Of a stretch of 64,000 nt of DNA, positions 46,546 through 59,600 are shown piece by piece. Position numbers and translations under genes: made by a program. The stretch is taken from NCBI RefSeq assembly GCF_009730915.1, contig NC_052484.1, forward strand, positions 310,001 to 374,000, read 5' to 3'. Origin of the DNA: Dioscorea cayenensis subsp. rotundata (Eukaryota; Streptophyta; Magnoliopsida; Dioscoreales; Dioscoreaceae). The notes under the pieces are model-generated. The model was not told the origin of the DNA. It did no database searches and saw only the letters and a program-made list of their open reading frames with translations. Positions within the stretch are counted from its first letter, which is position 1; each line of letters opens with the position of its first letter.

Positions 46546-49500
46546 AACAAAAAAGAAAAAAAGAAAAAAAGCATGTTCCTTATTTCCCGCCTAAAGTAAA
46601 CAGCAAGAACATTTTTTCACGTCTTAATAAGTTAATCATCTTAAAGGGTTCAGCACTAAACAATAAGATGCCATTTTGATCCTTTTTTAAATGTCTTGTT
46701 TGAAAGTTATTAAGTTTGAAAAATTCCCATCCTTTATCATGTTATATCATGTGAGTGCAATGAACAATAAGGGATTCTTGGTAGCAAAGACTAGTGTGGA
46801 GCTGTTTGAATTTTTTTTTTTCTCTTAAATGTCTATTTTATAAAATAAATTGTTGGGGGCGCTTTTGGTTGTTTTAGTAGCCGGCCACTTGGATTTTCTT
46901 GTCAAAACATCTCTAGATTAAAAAAAAAAAAGTCTTCAAATACATCCAAATGTGCCCTATATTCTCACTTTGGTGACTTGAAATATCAACGAAGCTTCCT
47001 GCTAGCGACCGCGTCCACCAAATCTATCCAGGTGCGTTCTTTTTTTCTTCTTTTGTTTTTTATTTAATGTTTTATTCTACCGAAAACTGCAACACTTGTT
47101 TAGCAACCATCCTCACCTCCCCCAGCTGGCCTCTAGATTTTAGATGTTATGTCAATTCCCACCTCCCCGGCTGGTCCCAATGTGGATATCCATGTCAATG
47201 TGGCCTTCCAAAGACTAGGGCACATCCACTACCCCACAAAGCACTCCAGTTCTTTTTGTGCGCATATATAACCTCCTCCAGTACCGTCCGCACTGTTTTT
47301 TTAATACTCGGCTTTGGCTCTTTCTTCTCCTAATGCCTTTATTTTTATTATTTATCATGGGCTTCCAACCCTGACCTGGCCAACGCCGGTAGACTCTTTT
47401 CTTCACTTCTCCCTAATAACCATGTGTACACGAAGTAATGTAAGTTCCATGATATTGCCTTTTTATAACATTTACAAAGGAGGCACTTCTATTGATGGTT
47501 ATGGTATGTATAGTATTTAATATTCTAGCCACCCAGAGTCCACGGCAGCTCTAAACCAACTTGGAAAGGATGAGGCTGGTGACAAGGCTTGGCACGTTAC
47601 CACGTTTTAGACGCTAGGCTATCACTAGTCAACATCAAAATATAATCTAACAAATAATGGGAAAACGAAGCAGTTGCCTGATCTTATCCACGGTACAATA
47701 GCCCACCCCTTGCTTATGCCATTGCCTGTCGTCCTTATCTGTAATATATGAGTTTATCTTCAACTCAACCCATCTACTGTATGCTATGTTCTATGTCTTT
47801 CTTCCTTTTGCTTTATAATTTGGCGTAAAAGGAACGATAGAGAAGAATCCAGTCAGAGTCTTATAAGACGTGGTTCTGAGTTTGCATGATGTGTGGTGCG
47901 TATGGAATTTCTTTTTTAGTATATAAAAATGGATGAGTCAATATACAACAAATATCTAATTTCTTGAAGTTACTGTGTCTGTGATTTATAATTTATTTAA
48001 TTAATTATATATTATCACATGTCGGAAGTGTGAACATATCTCAAGTGGATGATTTTCCGGACCGTGAGCCAATGATCCTGATTTTTATCAGGATCCTTAT
48101 CCGTCGTTTTCTATGGATTTTGCTTTATAAAAATACTATTTCCGAAATGACATCCTCAGCCTTTTATTTTTATTTTTATTTTTATTTTTATTTTTTTTTT
48201 TCGGTGGGATTTTTTCCTATCTGATCCGCATTCCAATTTCCAACACAAACACCAAACACCAAACACTGTTTTCTATAGTTAGATACCAAGATTGGTGCTT
48301 TAGTTTTGCTGTCTGATGCTAAACCAAATTATAGGTAAGACCGTGTTGAAACTGGAACATTGGCTGATGGAAACCAAAATTGGGAAAGCGCCTTTTGAGA
48401 AATGAGATAATGTAAATTCATTCCACTGGAGGGGTTTTGTTAATTTCTGTGATCTATTGAAAATGGTTAATAATGTCTTGAGGTCTACATCGCCCATATA
48501 TAGCTGCTGCGGCAGTGGCTTGATGTGCCCATCTATTAGCTCCCTGCCTTTGGTTTATCACCAGGACACAAAGATCTTTTGTGCATTTACTAATTTCTAT
48601 GCGCGTCTAGCGAAGATGGTGGTGGGGGTAGGGGAGCAAGTCGATGACAGCAACCAAAAATTCTGGACGTCAATTATGTGGCCCCTTAGCGCGGTGCGAT
48701 GCTGATGCACAAGCCAAGCTAAACGGTTAACATCGGAGACGTGTCCGCCAACTAGGAGTTGGGAGCTGTGACCACCCTGCCCTGATGTCATCCCCCTCCA
48801 TTCCCTTCCTTATCATCTTTCATTGTGTGGTTGCTAGCCTACCCCGGTTAAGGCTTAGAACTGCCGTCCAAATGCCCACCGCCGGGCACACCCTCCAACG
48901 TAAAACCTGTTTAACTGAATGAAACACATGCATATGAATTATCCAACTTGTATATTTTTATGTAAATATTTATTACTATATAAACCAAAGAATTATGGAC
49001 TTGATGAAAATTAATCTCCTCCGAAATGGATGTGACTTGAGTGGTGCGAAGCAATGAATGATCGGAAACGCTCCTATATGCAATGATGGGATGGATGACA
49101 ATTCATCTTCTCTGATCATCCTCAGAAATTGGTTGGCTCCCACCTTATGTATGTTTTTTTTTTCTCAATCGGCAATGGATCTTCTGATGAGATCGGAGAC
49201 TCATGCATTGCTATATATATATATAATTCAGAGAAAAATACAAGCTAAATGTTTGTGAGAAAATCTATGTACTTGTGGAATTGAAGGACCAAGAAAGAAA
49301 CGTTGCATCTGTTGCCATTCAAGTTGCAGGAGCACGACCATCCGGGAATAGTAGTAGCCAGTAACATGAGTCGGGATCCAATAGGTTATATGCTGTCAAC
49401 TTCAAAGTAATGAATTAAATTAATTGTCATCTTTTTTTTTAAAAAAAAAAAAATCAATAACTTCCGTGTCATGACTCATGACAATAAAATTGAAGTGATG

Positions 49501-49900
49501 GATGAATTTTTCTCATGAACCTCTCTAATATTCTTAGTAATTACTTTTCAATTATTGTAATTTAAAATTTTGAAATTTTTTATCAATTATATAAAGAATT
49601 CTCAAAATAAAAATAATTTTTTTTTATCCATTATATAATTAAAGTAACTTTAATAATAAAAATGGAGCACAAATCTACACAAAATGACTGAAGAGGTCAC
49701 GGGTGAGGGCGTGATGGACGCACATCAAAAGAAGGCAGAAGGCACCACTCAAAACAGGCAATCCTGGGATTCCGGTGCTCCTTAACTCAATAATCCATCC
49801 ATATATAATTAATGCAAGTGGATTTTTGTGCCTCAGGACTTGACCACGGGTTAAGTATCTAACCCAGGGTTGAGAGTTGGGTTGGAGAGAGAGACTCCTC
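46546..49900. other. Intergenic region upstream of the PEPCK gene
   Basis: No gene was recognised. It is mixed in composition, with more GC-rich parts at about 47090-47420 and 48480-48900 whose short frames have no known domain. A T-rich TTTTA repeat lies at about 48164-48200. Confidence 0.5.
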
Positions 49901-49910
49901 TGGTCTCGCC

Positions 49911-49920
49911 TTTTATAAAG
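49911..49920 (+). promoter_or_regulatory. Candidate TATA box of the PEPCK gene
   Basis: The motif TTTTATAAAG lies in a GC-richer context about 290 bp before the start codon. A CT-rich leader with a CTCTCTCTCT run follows at about 50043-50058. A good donor GTGAGT at 50096 pairs with the acceptor ending 50191 and removes a 5' UTR intron, so transcription start near 49945 is plausible. Confidence 0.5.
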
Positions 49921-50200
49921 CCCCCACTGGGTTTTCCATCCTCCTCGCCCCTCTTCATTTCCGTTTGTTTGATATTATCAACAAGTTGTTGCAAATCTTA
50001 TGGTCGTTTCTTTCGCGTTCTAAGCTTTTTATTTGTTCTTATCTCTCTCTCTCTCTCGCCCTTTTCATCTCTCTGTGCCTTGTAGTGTTTTTTAGGTGAG
50101 TAAAGATTGCAAAACATGTATTTATTTAGCATATGTATATGTTATAGATATGGATCTGAAGGTTAATGATGATGATGATGATGTGATGCAGGTGGATCAG

Positions 50201-52448
50201 ATGGCAGACAACGGGGAGTTCAGCTTCACCAACAAAGCAGCAGGAGTGAATTTGGTGGACAGGAGCAGGCTGCCCAGGATTCATACCCACGTGAACAAGA
50301 ACGGGATCTGCCACGATGACAGCGCGCAGCCCGTGAAGGCCCAGACCATCGATGAGCTTCACTCTCTCCAGAAAAAGAAGTCCGCCCCTACCACTCCGAT
50401 CAAAGACTCATCCAACGCCTCCACCTTCTCCGTCATCTCCGAAGAGGAGCGCCAGAAACTCCAGCTGCAATCAATCAGGCACTCTTCTTATTCTTCTTCT
50501 TTTTGGCTCGCTTGCTTACTTTTATTTGTCAAATTTCAATGATCTAATGATCTAATCACCGTGATACAGCTACAAATGAGTAAAGTTAGGGATGGTTGAT
50601 TAATTATTTATTTATTTATTTATTTTGGAGAGAATAGGGATGGTTGATTGATCTATGTGCAGGTGGATGGGGAACTTACAGTGACTTATAAAGGAAATAT
50701 CTATTCTCACTTGTTCATAATTTGTCTCCAGCTATTTGTAATTATTATAAGTCAAAAAATAAACGACATATTCATTGTTTTTTGAAAATATGAATGTCCT
50801 CCAACTGCAACTGCAACTGCAACTGCAACTGCAACTGTAGTATGTAGTATGTAGTTCCTCTGGAAAGTGGAAACAACCAAACAAAATAGACCCTATTCTG
50901 TGCATCTAACTATTGTGGGGCCTTTGCCTTCGCTATCAGAGATACATGGGACTCATCCTGCATGTGCCCAGCGCGTGATACATGATAATGACACAGAAAG
51001 ACGAGACCCCTTTGCTTTACACAACTTTAATCACGAATCCTTTGGCTTTTCACAATATGTTTTTTTAATACTGATGGTGATGGTTTGGTGGGTTTTTTAT
51101 TTTTTTTTTGCCTTTGACTAATTGCAAGTTGTGTTGGCATATTTTTTCAAAAATTTTATGTCATTTATCTTAATAACATATTTTGGTCTTTTAAGTAACT
51201 TAGTTGATAAGAATTAAGAATTAAATTTATTAGTTGTACGAAACTTAGTTGATACGGATTAAATTTCTTTAAGTCTTGTAAATGATAATGCTAATGATGT
51301 TGCAGTGCGTCATTGGCATCGTTGACCCGGGAGACTGGGCCAAAGCTTGTGAAGGGTGACCCATCCAGGAAGTCAGAGACGCCCCGGGTTGCGCACCATC
51401 ACCACGACTACTTCACCCCCACCATCAGTGTCAGCGACAGTGCGCTCAAGTTCACCCATGTCCTCTACAACCTTTCACCCGGCCGGTAAGACTATATATA
51501 TATATATATATGTGTGTAGTGTGTATCTGTTTTGCTTTGTATAATCACAATTATATCAGCTATTTTCACATGCTAGTGAATGTAACCAGTTCTGCAATTG
51601 CTATTATTGTTTGCTAATGGTGATGGTTAGACAATCACCATCTGAGCAGTGTTATGCTTTCCAGCACATGAGTCCCCACCATGTTAGTGACGTTGAGAGT
51701 AATGCAAGAATCCCTTCTTAGTTATTAACTCCCTTGTTCATTTTTATCTATTTATTTGCAATTTGTTGTGTTACCATGATGATGAGTTTTGTTTAATTCA
51801 CTAAGACCAAAAGGATTAATGGATCATTGAATTATCAAAATCTTTTTGATGCTTTAGTTGATGTGATGTTTTTTTCTTCAAAGAAATAACAAAAATCTAT
51901 TTCATCATTTAGAGCATAACAGTAGACAACTGGTTGATGGCCCGTTTGTTAAAGGGCCATCTCTATCTATTTAGTATTTATTGCAGGATGGAGTTGTCAT
52001 TTTTTTAGTCATGTTCAAGTGTATACTATGTTTAGTTTTCCTTTTTCTTACCAGTTTTACCAAATTGAGACTCTGACTATGATTGATATCATTCACGCAG
52101 AGCTTTATGAGCAAGCCATTAAGTATGAGCATGGTTCGTTCATCACTGAAAGTGGGGCCTTGGCGACCTTATCCGGTGCAAAGACCGGGCGCTCCCCTAG
52201 AGATAAACGTGTCGTTAAGGATGAAACCACTACAGAGGAGCTTTGGTGGGGCAAGTAAGTGACCGTCACAGTTTCTTTGAATTTGTTATAAAGATTTTAC
52301 CTTTCTGTTGTTGACTCTTTTTTTTTATCTGCCTGTATTGCTTTTAGGGGATCTCCTAACATTGAGATGGACGAGCATACCTTTATGGTGAACAGGGAGC
52401 GAGCAGTGGACTATTTGAATTCTCTGGACAAGGTATATGTAATGTTCT

Positions 52449-52515
<67 letters not shown>

Positions 52516-55227
52516 TATGCTTTGAAGAAGAAATTTATGTTGTTTTTTTCAATCTTCTAGTTCACTAACCAGTGATTTCATTATCTTCTTAAAATGTTTG
52601 TGGTTATACTTTATGCTAATTTTGTGCCAATCATATTATATTTATGTGGGTTGGATGGTCTGGTAACAAAACTGAGGACATTGGAATGTAGATAGATGAA
52701 AGATGTCACAGCTTGAATTTCCACCATTGCATATTGAAGTTAAACATTTGTATTTTGTTGTCTGGTAACAAAACTGAGGACATTGGAATGTAGATAGATA
52801 AAGATGTCACAGCTTGAATTTCCACCATTGCATATTGAAGTTAAACATTTGTATTTTGTTGGATTACCTCTTCATCCTGCAATTTTCATTGTTCTATTAA
52901 CATAGTGCTTCACTAGGTGAAATTCACCATTTATTTGTAGAAATCTTTATCTGAAACAAGCTTGGTTGTATTTTTTTCCCCAGGTGTTTGTTAATGATCA
53001 ATTCCTTAACTGGGACCCTGAACATCGGATCAAAGTTCGAATCGTCTCGGCGAGGGCCTATCATTCTCTCTTCATGCACAACATGTAAGTGGAAAAACTG
53101 TACTATAATTCATGATAAGCTTCTATCTTGCAGTCCTTTGTGTATTAGTCATCAGCCCGCTTCGGTTACCCAGATAAGTTATCCTCAACGTTGCCTGCTG
53201 ATATGATATATCGTAGTTGTAGCTGAAGCGGTAGTGGCATTTCAATGTTGAAAAATACATTGAGGTCACTACTATTGCTTCCTACAAAACAGGATGAGAA
53301 ATGCGCATAAGGTAGATACTATAGTGTATGCATGTTGTACAGTACGATGATTGCATGGGTGGCAGGTGTATCCGGCCTACGCCCTGAAGAACTGGAGGAT
53401 TTCGGTACTCCGGACTTCACAATATACAATGCTGGGCAGTTCCCATGTAATCGATACACACACTACATGACATCATCTACCAGCATAGACCTTAACCTTG
53501 CAAGAAGGGAAATGGTCATCCTCGGCACCCAGTATGCTGGGGAGATGAAGAAGGGTTTATTTGGTGTGATGCACTATCTCATGCCTAAGAGAAACATTCT
53601 ATCTTTGCATTCTGGCTGCAATATGGGAAAGGATGGCGACGTCGCCCTCTTCTTTGGGTTATCAGGTAAGGACCTGGATCAACGGAATGTGGTGCCGTCG
53701 CCTGCCCATCCCGCATCCCCATTATGCCTTATTGTATTGTTGGAAAGCTGAGCCATGAATTAGGGAATTTGATGATGCTATAGTATAGGGATGCATGTCT
53801 TTATTATGTCTTTCTGATTGTTTCTTGTTCTTTTTCTCCTAGGCACTGGGAAGACTACCTTGTCCACGGACCATAATAGGTTACTTATTGGTGATGATGA
53901 GCACTGCTGGAGTGACAATGGTGTATCAAACATTGAGGGAGGCTGTTATGCAAAGTGCATTGATTTGTCCAGGGAGAAGGAGCCTGATATCTGGAATGCC
54001 ATCAAATTTGGGACTGGTTACCATCTCACTTACCTAATACTTTCTTTCCCAAACCCTTTAAATCTCTCTCCCTCTATGTAATGCTTATTTGTTTATTGCA
54101 TGCTGCAGTTTTGGAAAATATTGTGTTTGATGAGCACACCAGGGAAGTAGATTATACTGATAAATCTGTCACAGGTATGCCTTTTTTTTAAAGTGAAATC
54201 TCTTACTATTCATTCATTGGTTCATTTGTTGGTTTTCATCTTGTTGGCAGAGAACACCCGGGCTGCCTATCCAATTGAGTACATCCCCAATGCAAAGATA
54301 CCATGTGTTGGTCCACACCCGAAGAATGTCATCCTTTTGGCTTGTGATGCTTTTGGTGTTCTTCCTCCTGTGAGCAAGCTGAGCCTTGCTCAGACCATGT
54401 ACCATTTCATCAGTGGCTACACTGCAGCTGGTACCACACAACAATCTATATATATATCTTTTGTGTGAGACCAATCCAAGTTGAGAAACTAACGTGCATA
54501 TATATTTGTGATGTTTTTACAAATCAGGTTGCGGGCACAGAGGAAGGCGTCAAAGAGCCACAGGCAACATTCTCTGCTTGTTTCGGGGCAGCGTTTATAA
54601 TGCTCCACCCTACCAAGTATGCTGCAATGCTGGCTGAGAAGATGCAGAAGTATGGGGCAACAGGATGGCTTGTCAACACTGGCTGGTCTGGTGGAAGGTC
54701 TGGACTATCGATTTATGATACAGTTGATCGAGTTTAGATAGTTGATTTGTATCTACATTTTTAAAGAGCAAATCTGTCTTTTCTTCTGGTGCAGATATGG
54801 CGTGGGCAATCGCATCAAGCTGTCCTACACAAGGAGAATCATCGATGCTATACACTCTGGCAGCCTTTTAAACGCCAACTACACCAAGACAGAGGTATTT
54901 GGGTTAGAGATACCCACCGAACTCGAAGGCGTGCCATCCGATATCCTCAACCCCATCAACACTGTAAGCTAATAAGAATAATAATAATGTCTTATAAATA
55001 AACCAGTTACAATGTTAGCAACTTCATGGTCATTGTTCATTTTGCTCACTGACATGTATAATTCCTTGCTCTCAATTATGTGTCAGTGGGAAGACAAGGC
55101 GGCCTACAATGCTACTTTGCTGAAGCTTGCTAGTCTGTTCAAGAAGAATTTTGAGGTTTTTGCAAGCTACCAGATTGGAACAGACAACAAACTTACGGAA
55201 GAGATCCTTGCTGCTGGACCCAATTAG
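50201..55227 (+). CDS. PCKA: ATP-dependent phosphoenolpyruvate carboxykinase; three +1 frame breaks as written
   Basis: Twelve coding exons: 50201-50478, 51306-51485, 52101-52254, 52348-52432, 52984-53084, 53366-53665, 53843-54016, 54109-54174, 54251-54430, 54528-54697, 54795-54963 and 55087-55227. Corrected length is about 664 residues (Arabidopsis PCK1 has 671). The enzyme converts oxaloacetate and ATP to PEP, ADP and CO2 in the cytosol, feeding gluconeogenesis and organic acid use. Motifs include [50 protein letters not shown] joined to TGKTTLS (P-loop), [28 protein letters not shown] and NTGWSGG. The N-terminal extension with [10 protein letters not shown] and ICHDD is typical of plant forms and carries regulatory phosphosites. 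Extra bases occur at 51481-51482 (G), 53385 (T, creating a TGA) and about 54426. Exon 1 ends at a GC donor. An upstream ATG at 50149 lies in the 5' UTR intron, so ATG 50201 is chosen. Confidence 0.9.
52449..52512. repeat. (TA)n(GA)n compound microsatellite in a PEPCK intron
   Basis: About 11 TA units run straight into about 20 GA units, 16 bases after the donor of the exon ending at 52432. Confidence 0.9.
52658..52860. repeat. Near-perfect 102-bp tandem duplication in a PEPCK intron
   Basis: 52658-52759 and 52760-52860 are adjacent copies that differ by about one deleted base and one change (GATGAAAG against GATAAAG). They lie in the intron between exons 52348-52432 and 52984-53084. No coding content. 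Confidence 0.9.
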
Positions 55228-56530
55228 TTTCATCAGTCAATGATGAAATGAACCTAGAAAATAAGAATAGGTTGCATATCATGGATGTTGTGTCTAATGT
55301 CTATTTACATTACATATTTTATCATAAAAAACAGTGTGTTTACTGTAGGGTGAAAAGAGTCTGTCCGTCCCATTCCAGTGACATCTTTATTAGAAATTGA
55401 AACTAATTATCAGATTCAGCATCATAATTTCTCTTGGTTTTTTTAATTGACTAATCAAGTTCCAGATTTTCTTTTTTTGAATCTTAGCCTCAATTTGCAA
55501 TGATTTAATTATGGTGAAGTCAACCAAATTTAAAGTTTATACGATATTTACACACAAATTTATCATGATTGTATGAAATTCATCACCCTTTAAATTTCAG
55601 TTTGCCTTGCCTAATAATCAAATGTTTGAAGTTTTAAGTTTAATATCATCAAAATTCCACAGGTATATATTCCCAATTTCTCATGCTTCATGGTTTATAT
55701 ATGGAACTTTATAAATTTTACCGATTTGACACAAGATTCATAAATTTGAAAATAAAATTTTTTTTTACAAGACTCACAATTGAAACTCTCTAATGGTAAA
55801 GAATGGGTAAAGTATGTTTTGCATTTAAAGTTGTCAATTGAATTTAAGGCCCCATTCAATTTTGTCCACATAAAATAAGATTATCAAACCGTAAACTCAC
55901 ATTGCTAACGTATGCTTTTTAATTTTTTTTTTCAAAATAGTACAAAGATGTAAAAATATAAAAAAACAAAAACAAAAGTTTCTAATATTTTTAATATTTG
56001 AATAAAAGAATTCAATAATACTTTTTATAAGTATGTATTAAACTTGGGTATGGAAAAATATACAAGAATTGTGAGTTAACCCATTGGTAACTATCCGTGT
56101 TTATAAAGAATACTCTTATTTTCTCCTCCAGAATACATAAGGGGATTATTATAAGAGGTCAGTCAAGCCGGTGCACTTCCATACCGATTTATTCTTTACT
56201 TTGTCACTCATCGATTTTGTCAAATATATATATATATATGAGAGAAAAATAAAAACTCATTTAATATTTAAAATAATATATTATTATAAAAAACATATCT
56301 ATGTCCACAAGAAAAATATAAAAAAATACAAAATATTTTCTTTTATTTATATGAGAAAATCACATAAATAAGATTTCTTTATATTTACAACGGAGAGACT
56401 TGAAAAAAATAATCAGAGGGACCAGAATGACGAGAGATCAGAAAGGGACCAGGCAAAATGATGAGAGATTCAAAATGGTAATGTTAAGGACTGTTAAGTA
56501 AATTTACTCTGCTATAGTGCTATCTCTCCG
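55228..56530. other. Intergenic AT-rich DNA between PEPCK and the RBL19-like gene
   Basis: It contains the PEPCK 3' UTR and then AT-rich sequence with A and T runs. No gene or transposon end was recognised. Confidence 0.55.
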
Positions 56531-56531
56531 T

Positions 56532-56546
56532 CTTTATAAATCTATA
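56532..56546 (+). promoter_or_regulatory. Candidate TATA box of the RBL19-like gene
   Basis: CTTTATAAATCTATA lies about 105 bp upstream of the start codon, at a distance that allows a short 5' UTR. It is the best match in the upstream region, but the surroundings are AT-rich. Confidence 0.35.
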
Positions 56547-56649
56547 TTTTGAATAACAAGTTTTCTTTTATAGAAATCCGTAAGAGAGATCGCAAGGCTG
56601 TGGCTGTGTGATCGCGCTCTCCCTGTGGACTGTGGAGATCGGGGCGGCG

Positions 56650-59600
56650 ATGATGAACAGCAGTTCATCCCAGCACCAACCTTTAGGAGTGAGTAAGAAG
56701 AACTTCTTTGATTCTCGATTTTGTTAGCTTTTGTTTTCTTGTTTTAGGGTTCTTTTTTGAATTCATGCATCTGGATCTACGTGTTGATCCATTGTTTTCA
56801 AGAAAGATCTGGTAAACGAGGGTATTAGATCCCGATCTTGGTTCCATGGTTAGTGTTGATTGGTTCTTGTTTTCAGGGTTTGACTGTGATTTAACCTATG
56901 AATTTTGTGTTTTTTCTTAGGGTTCTACATTAACCCTTGTATCTCCTCATGGCCTTTTTCTCTCTCTCTCTTTCTTCTCGATCCGCTTTTTTGTTCTCAT
57001 GCCTGGATCTATATCAGAATCTTGAATCCATTTTATCAAGGAACTGAGCCTAAGCTTAGTTCCATGGCCGCTGTTGGTATGAGATCGGTTTTTGTAGGGT
57101 TGTGGTCCTACATTAAGGTTTCTGTTCTTATGTCTGGATTTAGATCGGACTCTTGATCCATTTATTGAGAAATAAAGCAATGGGGATATTAGATTGTGTT
57201 TTATTTTTAGAAGGTGCTGTGAATTTCTGTACAAAAATCTATAAATCATGATACACTTTATTGATCGTTAGTGTTTCTATGTTATCCTTTTCTATTCTTG
57301 ATTAGGGTTTTGTTTGTATGAAGGGGTATTGGACATTGTTCTGTTTGTAGGGTTTTCTCAACCAATCTTGATTCCATTTTCTTGTTTAGGATTTGTGTTA
57401 ACATGCCTAGATTATCCATTCTCTCAAGAAGGGTTGAATAGAACATGCATTAGATCTTTGTTCTTGCTTTTAGGGTTTGGAGCACCTATAATTCATGATT
57501 CCATTTGTTGTTCTAACTTACCATTACAGCTCCTGTTTTTTTATCATTATTACTGCGCCTTTTGAAGAACTTTGCTTGTATGTCGAGTTATATCATAAGT
57601 CAACTGCAGAAAACCCCAATAATAATGATTTATTACTATGTTTGTTGAGGTTTTTAGTTTGTCCGTGTCCTGTGTTTGATCATTTACCATTTGTGTGTTT
57701 TGATAAATTTTGCCTCTTTGATTGGTTGTCCTCATTTAACTAGACAATTGAATAAGTTAACTGCAGCCTGGACAATGTTTATGTACTGTTTAGCGACTTA
57801 GAGAACACTGGATGTGTCCTTTATTGATTACAAAACATTCATATCCAAAATTTCTTGGTTTATGAAGTTTTAAATTCTCAGTAGCTTTCTACATGGCACA
57901 GTCATTTATGTTCATGAGCTATATCCTGTAAGTTGCACCTGTTTCTCACTTGATTGTTTGAGCTCATTAGGTCAGGTTCCGTAGCTATTTCCTTATCTGG
58001 GTCCAGAGCAAGAACTAATCTCTTTAGCATAGTTTTATACGAGTAGAATTACTTGATTGCTTGACAGAATGCTGGAAATCCAAAGTATTATAAACTTAAA
58101 ATTTGCGCTATCTATTTTTTTTTGTTTTTGTGGGTTGGAGCATAAATTGCCACGAACTCATTGTAAAACTTTAGCTATAAATGGACCTTGATTCACTGAT
58201 TCAACCTGATATGTATTGTTTTTATATTTCAGGTTAGCAACTTGTTCTCAGGATTTACTCGATTATGCAAAGGTCTCTCTGTGATACTTGTTGGAGGTTA
58301 TGTTCTACTGCAGATTTTCCCCTCAGCTGCCACATATCTTGCTCTTATCCCTGCTAGGTATGGTTGTCATAAGAACTGCAATTTGAAATAAGTCATTGTC
58401 ATTTGCCAAATATTAATTTTTATTGAGTAGGTCGCCTGTGGCTCTTATTTACATCATGTTATAACTGTACCTATTAGCATGATCTATGACATTGTGTTCC
58501 AACCAAGGTTTTCAGACCCTGACCGGCCATCGACCCGGAGAAGGGTAGGGGTCAGGGGTCGAGGGGTTCAACCGGGTTGAACCGGGGTTGAACCGGGGTC
58601 AATAATTTTTATTAAAAATAATATAATTTTTAGTTATATATAATTAAAAAAATTAAATATTGAAGAATAAAAAATAAAAAAATAAAAAACATGAGTTTTA
58701 AAAATTTAAGTGAGTATTTTATATAAATAAATATTGAAGTACACCACATTAAAAATGTAAAATACACCCAATAGCATAATAATAAACTAATATAAAATTA
58801 ATTGAGAAGCATAAAAATATTCACAAAGAAATACACAACTAAAAAATTCATTAAATAATTAAAATAAAAATATTTCATTGGTCTCTCCCTTTCTTAGTTT
58901 TATAATTTTACATTATAACCCCCAAACATTAATATATTATAAAAATAAAATAAGAATTAAAAAAATTGGTGCAAACCCGGGTTGATGACCCGGCCGGGTC
59001 ACCGGGTCACCGGTTCAATCGCCCGGGTTGCCGGTTCAACCCCGGTTTTATCAAAATCCGGTTTTATATATTGAACCGGACCGGTTTTAAGGCCGGGTCC
59101 GGGTCAACCCGGTCCGACCGCCCGGTCCGGTCCGGGTCTGAAAACACTGGTTCCAACTGAGTGTACCTTTCTTCAAGCAAATACAGCCCATTGATTAAAC
59201 AACCAATTTAATGTGAATATCATATATGCCATGGAATAATTTTTTTATATAAGTGATAATTGGCTTGCTTTTGGTTTTAGGTAGATCATATGCTATGATT
59301 GTAGCATCATAAACTTTACATATATGGTAGCAGTGGTTGTTCTTGTGTGCTTTTAGGTGATCATGGTATAGAATGTGATTACTTTTGTCTTTAAATCTAT
59401 CTACAAACTTCTAGATTCTTTAGTTATGATTGTTTACTAATGTGATACGACCATAAAAAATACTTATATTAACCTCTTATTTTCAGGTTGTTATGTGTTA
59501 TTTTTTGTACTTCATTAAGTATAAATTATGCCAGACACTTCACATCATTATTGCTGGCATTCTTCAGCGTGATTCAATATATATAAAGAGAAGTATCCTC

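Noticed and set aside
50149..50200. Upstream ATG as the PEPCK start ([11 protein letters not shown])
   Set aside because: It lies inside a likely 5' UTR intron (GTGAGT at 50096 to the AG ending 50191); ATG 50201 fits family N-termini.
53332..53385. A separate short PEPCK isoform starting at the ATG at 53332
   Set aside because: The ATG is in intron sequence; the frame appears open only because of the extra T at 53385.
58966..59160. 64-codon frame with Arg/Gly/Pro-rich product in the RBL19 intron
   Set aside because: It is the GC-rich right arm of the hAT MITE.
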